Below, one piece after another: positions 28,577-36,412 of a stretch of DNA of 64,000 bases. The notes beneath the pieces were generated by a model. It was not told where the DNA came from and ran no database searches. It saw nothing but the letters and a program-made list of their open reading frames with translations. The stretch is from Isochrysis galbana (lineage: Eukaryota > Haptophyta > Isochrysidales > Isochrysidaceae). The stretch is taken from assembly GCA_018136815.1 (NCBI GenBank), contig CM030934.1:4599587-4663586 (forward strand). The letters are read 5' to 3'. A program made the translations under genes and the position numbers. How positions within the stretch are numbered: the stretch's first letter is position 1; the number at the start of each line of letters is the position of its first letter.

Positions 28577-29710
28577 TCACGAAGGAGCGCCGTGGGATGG
28601 CACTAGAGGTGGCGCGGGGAGACCTCCGCCGCGGCGGCGACGCTGCGCTGTCACGGTGGTGGTGTCGCTCGAGCCTGGACCCCCTGCGCTTGCCAGCACA
28701 ATGCTGCGAGCGGTGATCCGCGAGTCGATCGCGCGCACGCTGTCGACTCGGTGCTCAGAGGCAAGGGCGCCGCACAGCAGTGCGTGGCGCGTTTCATCGG
28801 GCAGACCGAGAGTGGCGTGAGCGAGCGGCGCCGACGCATCGGCACGTAGACAGCACGGTAGTGCCAACCACGCCCAATTGCACGCCTGCGCAAGGCCGAT
28901 CGCGTCGGGTGTGAGCTCATTGCACCCATGCACGCAGATCAGCAAGCAGTCGCTTTGGCGACGCCAGCGCTCAAGGACGTCAAGGCCACCGCACTCGAAG
29001 CTCAGGTTGTGCAGCGGCGTGCCACTTCGTATAAACGCCTCGCGCTGCGCCTCAAACGAAGAGCGCGGACTGAGGTCAACTGAATGCACGTGCACCGCCG
29101 GCATCGCCGCAGCACATAGCATGCCCACCAGCCCGTGGCCGCAACCCACGTCAAACACGCGCGAGACACGTCGGTGCGCAAGAAGCCGTGCGACGTGTGT
29201 ATATGTCTCGGCTGACTCGAGAATCTCCTTCACGCGGCAGTATCGCGGGTCGAGAACGTTGAGCATGGCGGTGAGCGCGAGGGCGGGTGGCGTCGGGCCA
29301 CGCCCGGCGCGAGCACCAAGGCCGCAGCAATATCGGAAAAGTGCTGCGCGCTTGTCGTCCGAGAGCGCCTGTATGACGAGGCCCGGGTCGAGCTGTCCGG
29401 ATTCGCCCGCACCTAGCACACGGCCAGTCGAGCTGCGCGTTCGGCCTGGCAAGCCCTCGACAAACCGGTCGAGCGAAAATGCGCGGGTCGCCTCGCTTCG
29501 GGGCACAGCCGGACTGTACCACATACCGCTCCGCTGATACTCGCGCCACACATCCTCCTCGTCATCCAAGCTGGCTGCATGTCGCTTGCCGAGAAGGTGC
29601 GCCTCATAGCTCTTGCGCTTGTCGAAGCAGCAGGCACATAGCTCGCACTGATATCGCCACGCGAGAGCTACACCCAGCCAGAGGATGAGCATCCCAAGAC
29701 GGAGGCGCAT
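28577..29710 (-). CDS. SAM-dependent methyltransferase with N-terminal C2H2-type zinc finger
   Basis: A 377-aa product. ATG 29710 is chosen because MRLRLGMLILWLGVALAW gives a signal peptide or anchor; an in-frame ATG at 29848 would add 46 residues. A U1-like C2H2 finger follows at once: YQCELCACCFDKRKSYEAH with LGKRH (C22, C25, H38, H44). The class I SAM-binding motif is VFDVGCGHGLVGML (about residues 185-198), with an acidic post-motif HSVDLSPR. HGCNELTPDAIGLA suggests a METTL25/RRNAD1-type fold. The substrate is unknown; an RNA or protein target is plausible. A zinc finger behind a signal-like N-terminus is unusual. Divergent with the NDUFA8-like gene, 333 bp between starts. Confidence 0.72.
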   Translation of the reverse strand: MRLRLGMLILWLGVALAWRYQCELCACCFDKRKSYEAHLLGKRHAASLDDEEDVWREYQRSGMWYSPAVPRSEATRAFSLDRFVEGLPGRTRSSTGRVLGAGESGQLDPGLVIQALSDDKRAALFRYCCGLGARAGRGPTPPALALTAMLNVLDPRYCRVKEILESAETYTHVARLLAHRRVSRVFDVGCGHGLVGMLCAAAMPAVHVHSVDLSPRSSFEAQREAFIRSGTPLHNLSFECGGLDVLERWRRQSDCLLICVHGCNELTPDAIGLAQACNWAWLALPCCLRADASAPLAHATLGLPDETRHALLCGALASEHRVDSVRAIDSRITARSIVLASAGGPGSSDTTTVTAQRRRRGGGLPAPPLVPSHGAPS

Positions 29711-30043
29711 CTTGCAGGACCCGGGCTCGTGGCGATCCGCGCAGTGGCTGCGTGCGAGTGGGTGAGCAAGAGAGGGTTGGCACACGCGTGCAGCTTCGGC
29801 TTGTGCCAGCAGCGGATCGAGCCAGAATACCAGTGAGCGACGGTGCATAGGTGAGAGAGTGTTTGTGTGGGTGAACCCAAAAATAGAAGATTGGTGTGAG
29901 GAGAGAAGAAGAGAGACAGAGGAGAAAAAGGTTCAGAAGGGACGAGGGGGGACGGAGGGACAAGCGGAGAGGGGCGGGGCGAGGGAGGAGGCCTGCTGGC
30001 GGACCGGCGCACGGACGTGGTGCGAGGTGCGCTGCAAGGCGCG
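29711..30043. promoter_or_regulatory. Divergent promoter between methyltransferase and CHCH genes
   Basis: 333 bp between the two start codons, including a GA-rich tract on + (29895-29945), that is CT-rich toward the methyltransferase gene. Confidence 0.45.
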
Positions 30044-30349
30044 ATGGAGGTGACGCAGGCGGACCTAAGGGCGCAGTGCGCGGAGCAGCATGACGCTTTC
30101 GCATGGTGCGTCCACCGTGCTGGAGGAAGTGTGAACTCTGCGCAGTGCGATGCTGAGAGGCTCGCTCTTGAGCGGTGCGCTACAGGCATCGTGCAGATGG
30201 TCCGAAGGATCAACGAGGCGTGTGACAAGCAGTACACAACCTTCGAGACGTGCGCAAGGCGAGCCAAGCAGCGGGGGGAGTGCGGGGCACAGGAAGAGGC
30301 CTTCTGGAAGTGTGCGGAGCCCTTCACCAAGGAAGTCATACGAGAGTGA
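30044..30349 (+). CDS. NDUFA8-like complex I subunit (double CHCH, four CX9C motifs)
   Basis: A 101-aa product from ATG 30044. It contains four CX9C motifs: CAEQHDAFAWC, CDAERLALERC, CDKQYTTFETC and CGAQEEAFWKC. That makes two coiled-coil-helix-coiled-coil-helix domains. Two CHCH domains in a ~100-170 aa protein are characteristic of NDUFA8 (PGIV), an accessory subunit on the intermembrane-space side of mitochondrial complex I. Such proteins are imported and oxidised by the Mia40 pathway and need no cleavable presequence, consistent with this N-terminus. It is shorter than animal NDUFA8 because the C-terminal extension is absent. Another double-CHCH protein is the main alternative. Confidence 0.8.
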   Translation: MEVTQADLRAQCAEQHDAFAWCVHRAGGSVNSAQCDAERLALERCATGIVQMVRRINEACDKQYTTFETCARRAKQRGECGAQEEAFWKCAEPFTKEVIRE

Positions 30350-31119
30350 TTGAGGGGTGTAAGGACCGCGCATCCACCGGATCTAGTGCAGGGTGGAACT
30401 CCAGTAATAGCGCTGCCGCCGGATCTAGCTCATGAATGAGCCGGACCAGTTTGCGGGATCAATGGGCATCAAGAGCGGATTCTTGAGAGTTCTCGTGCAC
30501 TAGCAGGCGAGCTCATCGCAGCAGCGAGTGGGGCTTGTGGCAGCAGCTGGTGCGATTGCAGCGAATGGGCGGTGCCGCCGAGCATCAAAAGCGAAGCGTG
30601 ACATCTTGAGAAACCGACGTGATGTAGAACAGCGCGTGAGGGGCGTTTCAAACCCCGGGCCGTGACGGCATATGTCATATGATGCCTTGTTCCTCGGGCT
30701 CCAACCTACGGGACGGGACCAAAAACGAAACGCTCGAGTCGGGGGGGGGGGGGGGAAATCAACAGAGGTGATAAAATCCGGAGCGCGAAGTTGTTGAAAT
30801 GAGTTCCTGGTTTTTCAAGAACCCGGTTAGCTCAAGGAAGCACAGTGCGCCCTTCTTTCACCGGTCTTCGGGTGAAAGAAAAAGAAGGAGAGCGAAGCGA
30901 GCGAGCGATGGCGCATGGCCCGAACGAGCAGCTCCGAATGACGAATGGTCGTGGTGCAGAATTCTTTGGTTGTAGTAAGTTGTTTACGCCGCAGCCACCA
31001 CCTTTACGGGTTTGGTCTCAGAGAGGGATCGAGTAACGAGTAACGAGCGAGATTGTGCGAGGGCCAGAGCCAGACAGAGATGTCTGTGTGTGTGTGTGTG
31101 TTGGCATTGGCGTTGTATT
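30350..31119. other. Intergenic, no gene seen
   Basis: Contains a G-run (30739-30755) and GA-rich DNA near 30880. No domain-bearing ORF. Confidence 0.35.
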
Positions 31120-31290
31120 CGTATTCGAGCCTTTTTGGCATAAATATTCCGTTACGAGCACGCACGAGTCTTCGCCGCTACAGAGTGTCTTCCATGGCTG
31201 GCGTGGCCACGCACATGCAGTTTCGGCGCGGGTTCTCCCTGGACTCAAGTTCTCGTTCGTCGTTCGCCGATTTCCGATTTTTTGGCTCGG
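31120..31290 (+). repeat. Dispersed repeat family B, copy 2 (partial)
   Basis: Shares GAGCACGCACGAGTCTTC, GGTTCTCCCTGGACTCAAGT and TTCGCCGATTT with the 45.6-kb copy. The 3' third (TTTAAGGTAA block) is not present. Confidence 0.4.
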
Positions 31291-31867
31291 GAGAAGGAGA
31301 AGGAGAAGAGGTGGTAGAGGTCGTTGTCGAGTATGAGTAAGAGCGCGGGCGATTCCAGCATTCCCCTGCGAGGGGCGGGTCGGGTTGGTCGGGGCGGACT
31401 CCCCTGTGGCCAAAAGGCAGCCGTGTGCACACGTTGTGGGTTGTGGGGTGCCCGGGGTGCTCCGCGAGTGACGCCCCCGTCACATGTGCTCTAGGCACCA
31501 GATGAACGTCGCGCGCCCGATAGCGCATAGCGCGGACGGATCTCCGATCTCGGGGGAATCGCGTGTTATGAAACAACGGCCCCGAAATAACCTTGTTGGC
31601 CCCGGGGCGCGACGGCGCGACCGCCCGTTCTTTACCGTTATTAGCCGTTAGAGCCCTAGCGCGTAGTGTGCAGATAGGGGGGGCGAGGGCGAGGGGCGAG
31701 GGGGATTGGGGGGGGGGGGGTAAACGGTAAAACCCACCCTTTTCGTGCTCGGGAATTTTTCGTGGCGGCAGGTGAACCCCAGAGGAGTTTTTTCTGGGGC
31801 TATGGAGAACTACGGTCAAAAATGCAAGCCGCTTGCAAGCCTCCAAATTTTAGTAGTAGTAGTTCTA
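31291..31867. other. Intergenic, no gene seen
   Basis: GC-rich; G-run at 31708-31720. No coding signal. Confidence 0.35.
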
Positions 31868-31895
31868 AATCACTGTTTGATGTTTGATCGCCCTA
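31868..31895 (+). repeat. Dispersed repeat family C, copy 3 (end only)
   Basis: AATCACTGTTTGATGTTTGA followed by TCGCCCTAC matches the right end of the copy at 15880-15935. A GGCGACTGGCGACTGGCGAC tandem tract follows (31935-31980). Confidence 0.45.
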
Positions 31896-31997
31896 CAAGT
31901 TGTTTGTAGTTGTAGGCTGCCTGTGGCCGACTGGCGACTGGCGACTGCGACTGGCGACTGGCGACTGGCGACCGGCGACTACGACAGGGATTTTGGA

Positions 31998-32132
31998 TCA
32001 TGGACTATGGCCCTCGAACACCTGGCGCCGTTGTCTCAGCCATGGGCCATGGGCCGTTCGGGCGGCGCGGTGGGGGGTGGAGCGGGAGAGGAGAGGAGGG
32101 AGGGAAGTGGATGGAAGTGGGGCGCGCTCCAT
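31998..32132 (-). pseudogene. Retrotransposon ORF1 5' fragment, third copy
   Basis: Minus-strand ORF from ATG 32132, 44 codons, starts MERAPLPSTSLPPLLSRS. It shares the MERAP start with the copies at 24649 and 2566. Upstream of the ATG the + strand reads ATGACCCTATTGTTTAACAA, matching the 24.65-kb copy. Truncated. Confidence 0.45.
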
Positions 32133-32487
32133 GACCCTATTGTTTAACAATACTTGCAGATAGACGGTTGTATTCATGGATAGGCAAGACAAGGTCGTCA
32201 CCGCGCACCCCCCCCCCTCCCCCCCCCGCGCGCTCCCAAAGAGACGCCGTCCATCTTCTCCTCGTCCTCGTAGGCTGAAAATACCACTCGCGACGTCTTT
32301 TCGCCCACCGACGAAGAGTATTCAGAGCTTTCGCTCTCAACCGGAGTGGATTTCGTGGGTGCGCCGCCGCCGCCGCTCTCCCGCTCGGCGCGCCACCCCT
32401 TCTCAGCTCAAAGATCCGCCCTACTATTGTATTCAGACCCTCCCCCCTGCCTGGCGATGTCTACTGGAAGGGGGGGGGATTGAGTGC

Positions 32488-32523
<36 letters not shown>

Positions 32524-32950
32524 CTGCGCGCGCTCTCCCGCGATCCCCGTCGTTCACATTGATATTGGTATTGGGTCCGAATAGGAATAGAGTAAGAAAG
32601 ATAGCCGGCAGATCGCCCGGAGTGGGCGGGGGGGGCGTCGAGGGCGCCGCGAAGCAACTTCTCCTCTCGTTTATCCACTGAAGAGATACCCCCTCGGAGG
32701 CTAGGAGAGGAGAGACTCCGGCGGCGGAGACGAGAGGAGAGAGGGGGAGAGGGGGAGGGGGAGAGAGACGAGGAGAGGAAGAGGAGTGTTCGAGAGAGAG
32801 GCCCTGCGCCGGCCTAACCGCCATCCCCTCTGACCATCCACCAGCCCCCCTCCCCCCAATCCCCAGCCCCACCCACCCCCGCCTCACGCGAGACCCACAC
32901 ACTCCACACCCTACCACCTGGCTGGCCCTCACGCCTACCTGCCACAGCCC
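32133..32950 (+). promoter_or_regulatory. Upstream region of the PP2C gene, with a long poly-C tract
   Basis: A ~33-nt uninterrupted C run at 32490-32522, GA-rich DNA at 32700-32800 and C-rich DNA from 32835 to 32950. Translations are poly-Gly/Pro artefacts. Confidence 0.4.
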
Positions 32951-34309
32951 ATGTTCAAGGCTGGAGGGCTGCCGTTCCCTCGCGGCGTGCGCGCTTCGCT
33001 TAGTCAGAAGCACACTTCCAAATCGGAGGACCTCGCGGTCACCGTCGCAGGGCCTGTGAGCGCTGCCTTTGCGGTCTACGACGGGCACGGTGGGCTACAG
33101 GCGGCACAGACATGCGTCAACTCGCTGACACCCAAGCTGCTGGCGCTCTCTTCGCTCGACGATGACGAGGCCATCATCGACGCCTTCTGGGATGTTGACG
33201 CCGAGCTCGGAGTGCGAAAAATTTTTGACGGCACGACTGCGACTGTGCTACTAGTCGCCAACGGCGAGGACGACGACGACACCGTGGGCGAGTCATCAAG
33301 CTCGTCGCTGCACTGTACTGCGCGTCCGCTGCGCTGTGTGCTCGCGCACGTCGGCGACTCAAGCGCCATCCGCCTCAACATGCACTCGGCAAACTCAAGC
33401 GAACTGCTGATCTCCGAAACGACCCAGCACCTTGCCTCCAGTGTAGATGAGCAGAAGCGGATCAGGCATCTCTGGGCGACGCGCAGGGCGCTGTGGGGCA
33501 AGGAGGCGGTGAAGAAGAATGTGCGCCGGAGCTCTAGCGCTGAGGAGCTTATGATATCCGACAAAGACACCGACGGCCTTCGTTCGATTGATGAGTCCCT
33601 CGTGCTTGACGAGCAGACACGGCCGCAGCGCCTAGAGAAGATGCCAAGCATCTACGGCAGCCTTCCCGGCAATACGCCTTACATGCACCCAACACTGGCA
33701 GCCGTATCGGAGGCAGCCATTGCATCTGTAGAGGATGGCCAGGAGCTTAGCCCTGAGTACCTCAGAGTGCTTTGGCGGGCGTTTCGCCGCGAGACGGCAA
33801 TCAACGCCCATGCCCGCAAGGCGTTTGGTGTGCGAATGGAGTCGGGCATCCAGCGGCGCGGCCATGCCCGGGGCCCCTTTGCTATCTCTACAACGCTACC
33901 CAACGGCCAAATGGGCGCCAACACATGCGTATCGCGGAGCATCGGTGATTGGGACGCCGCCCGATCCGTGTTGCCCCATCCGGACATCGAGCACTTTAAG
34001 GTGCCCGCTGGCGAGTTCCACCGTGTGGTCATCGCTTCCGATGGCGTCTGGGACCACATGACGGCGGAGGAGGTGGCCAAGATTGCGCGGACCACGAGGC
34101 GGCGGGCTCGGGTGCCGCAAGCGGTACTCAGCGTGGTGCTCGATCGCTCACGCCGCAAATTTGGCCAACTCTCAGACGACTCGACTGTCGTATGCATCGA
34201 TCTTGATGCAACAGGTGACAATCTCGGCCGCGCCACCCGTGAGACAAGCGTCGATAGCAGCGGTATGCTCTCAATTGATGGCAACGACAAGTGCTGCTCA
34301 GTGCAATGA
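32951..34309 (+). CDS. PP2C-family Ser/Thr protein phosphatase (PPM type)
   Basis: A 452-aa, intronless product. Motifs appear in canonical order: FAVYDGHGG (metal-binding Asp about 44), FDGTTATVLLV (about 92-102), LAHVGDSSAIRL (about 131-142), VSRSIGDWDA, VIASDGVWDHM with the second metal-binding Asp, and DDSTVVCIDL near the end. These are the Mg/Mn-dependent PPM catalytic motifs. An insert of ~150 residues between motifs (about 170-290) is charged and includes helical, possibly regulatory sequence. There is no signal peptide or membrane segment, so it is probably cytosolic or nuclear. The substrate is unknown. The start at 32951 leaves a short N-terminus before the first motif. The classic R..M.D motif is degenerate (SEDLAVTVA). 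Confidence 0.9.
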   Translation: MFKAGGLPFPRGVRASLSQKHTSKSEDLAVTVAGPVSAAFAVYDGHGGLQAAQTCVNSLTPKLLALSSLDDDEAIIDAFWDVDAELGVRKIFDGTTATVLLVANGEDDDDTVGESSSSSLHCTARPLRCVLAHVGDSSAIRLNMHSANSSELLISETTQHLASSVDEQKRIRHLWATRRALWGKEAVKKNVRRSSSAEELMISDKDTDGLRSIDESLVLDEQTRPQRLEKMPSIYGSLPGNTPYMHPTLAAVSEAAIASVEDGQELSPEYLRVLWRAFRRETAINAHARKAFGVRMESGIQRRGHARGPFAISTTLPNGQMGANTCVSRSIGDWDAARSVLPHPDIEHFKVPAGEFHRVVIASDGVWDHMTAEEVAKIARTTRRRARVPQAVLSVVLDRSRRKFGQLSDDSTVVCIDLDATGDNLGRATRETSVDSSGMLSIDGNDKCCSVQ

Positions 34310-35124
34310 CACTGCTATCGCCTCCCCGCAGTCGGCCCTTTCTTGGTGTCTCGTATTCTAGATCGCAGTGCACATTGCCGTCGCCGCCCCCTTCCCCCCG
34401 ACATAGAGAACATACACTCGTGTTCCTTGCTGTTAGCACGCGCCTTCTGAGTTGTGCCGGCGAAAGATACTCGCATGGCATGCAACTTCTGCATGGCCGG
34501 GTTCCTACTCAATACCGCATTCTCCGCACCCCGTTCCCTCCACGGCTCTATGCCGGCGCTCCTGCGGCCTGGGGTATTGTCGTAGCAGGCAATCCGCACA
34601 GTTTGTGTAGCCGCTCTCCGATGTCAGTCTTTGGCTCACTATACCGACATCCATCCCGACTCACCGTTGCCCAGCTGCCCAATGACCGCAAGGACTCTCT
34701 TTGCGGCTCTCCGTTGGAGTGCAAGAAGGGTGGGATGGTCCACGTGGGAAGAGGACTGCCGGCAATGTACTCATATCCGCAGGCAGTCACAGCAATCCAC
34801 TCATACTACGTTTTGTGCCGTGGCAGAATTTTCTCATCTCCGCGACAACGCGTCATTAGCACGTACGCCTGCAAGACTTGCGACTACCTGTCCATTCATC
34901 TTCAGAAGTTCCATGCATAGCGAGACTTGGGTGATGCTGCTTGCCTTGCATTTTCCCCGTCAGTCTGCGCGTGTGTCGGTGTTCACGGCTCGTGTGTGTT
35001 CTACTAGCTAGTTCTTTGGCTAGCTCCTCTAGTACGTGCGATGAATGTTCAACCGCTATTTCCATCTCCTACGTCTATGTTGCTGGGCGTAGCGAGACGG
35101 AATTGGCTATGGAGTGTAGTACTA
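34310..35124. other. 3' flank of the PP2C gene, no gene seen
   Basis: ORFs up to ~200 codons occur (34291-34920) but overlap the PP2C end and show no domain or sensible composition. Confidence 0.35.
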
Positions 35125-35300
35125 ATAATGACGCTGAGCATTAGTGCTGCTACTCTCACTAGTTTTGCACCAACACGACGCCAAGCCACGACGCACATGA
35201 CCGCACCAAATCCCGAGGCGCACAAACAGAACTAAGTACCTGAGTACCTGATAATACCTCTCCCCCCCCGCAACAGGCCCCCGGCTCCTATGAATGAGTT
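35125..35300 (+). repeat. Dispersed repeat family A, copy 4
   Basis: Begins GACGCTGAGCATTAGTGCTG, is diverged in the middle, and ends CAACAGGCCCCCGGCTCC (35273-35290), the same tail as copy 1. It contains an extra ~45-bp segment with a duplicated GTACCTGA. Confidence 0.5.
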
Positions 35301-35430
35301 AAAATAACTGAGCGTTAGTGCCCCTACACCCACGAGCCCGGTGCTATCACGACACCCCTCAGCGCACCTGCCCATACGCCTTGACGTGCGCTCATGCCAC
35401 AGACCACAGCGATACATACACGCGTATGTA
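35301..35430 (+). repeat. Dispersed repeat family A, copy 5
   Basis: CTGAGCGTTAGTGCCCCTAC, AGCCCGGTGCTATCACGACA, CCTCAGCGCACCTGCCC and CGATACATACACGCG. It sits in tandem directly behind copy 4. Confidence 0.65.
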
Positions 35431-36412
35431 CGCGCCTTGCCAAAACTCCAAAACTCCTGCCGCTGCAGCCTCCGCCGCTGCGGCCCGCCGCTGCAGTCGC
35501 CGCGGCGCCAAGCCCCCGCATCGGGGAGGTTTCGCCCTTTTATGATCACCAAGTAGTTTTATGATTTTCTAAGTAGTGTCGTTGTCGCCATGCGCGCACC
35601 CTGGCCTGCTCTCAGAGGTCCTCTGAGTGGCGATGAGCGTGAGGGCGCTCCCAGAGGCAGAGGGCCAGCAACCAGCAAGGGCAGCTCTGGGCTCAGGGGG
35701 CAGTGGAGGCTGGGGCTCAGCCTCTAGCACGGAGGCAAACAAAGGTACCGGATCAAGGCAAGCCGCCTCAGCCTTCTCGTGCAAGTTCATCTGATGCCCT
35801 TTGCAAAGGGAGGAGTGCTGTCATGCTGTCATGACCATGTGCGCCTCATGCGCCGCAGCGCATAATCCTCGGTCGCGGGATGTCAGCAGGTCAGTCGGTG
35901 CACGTGCTCAAGGGAAGATGATTTGCATGAAGCGCCACTCCAAGCGGCTCCGCAACTCCTTCCGACATTTGGTACAAACATGAAGTGGTGGGACCAAATA
36001 ATGAAAACTTCTCGCTTCTAAGGCAACCCTCATGCTCATGCGGCGAACAAAGGGCCCGCGAAAGCCAAGTAATTTTCCTGCTAAAATCTTACATCTGTTC
36101 TCAGTGCGTGCGGCATGCTGTCTACGCAAAATCGACCATATTTCCACGTTCATTTTGACAGCACAACTCCTTGTCACAGCCACATGCACTCTATGCCAAC
36201 GTAAACTACACTACGTCCCACCCGTAGTAGTAGCCATACAGGAAGGTGTAGTATGTATTCTACTTCTAGCTTCTAGCGGTGTCCAGTCACCGACGATCGA
36301 GCAAACACCTTCCTGTCCGCCGTGATTGTGCCTGAGTGCAACAACGCGATCGGCACTGAATAGAGCGTGGGGACTAGCCCAAGGTAACAGATGTGAGGCG
36401 GTGTCCGCCTCA
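35431..36412. other. Intergenic, no gene seen
   Basis: A 73-codon minus ORF (35569-35790) is Pro/Ala/Glu-rich with no motif. Otherwise AT-richer DNA, probably including the 3' UTR of the glycosyltransferase gene. Confidence 0.35.

Noticed and set aside
34291-34920. 209-codon plus ORF after the PP2C gene
   Set aside because: Overlaps the PP2C end in another frame; irregular Cys/His/Ser-rich sequence with no motif.
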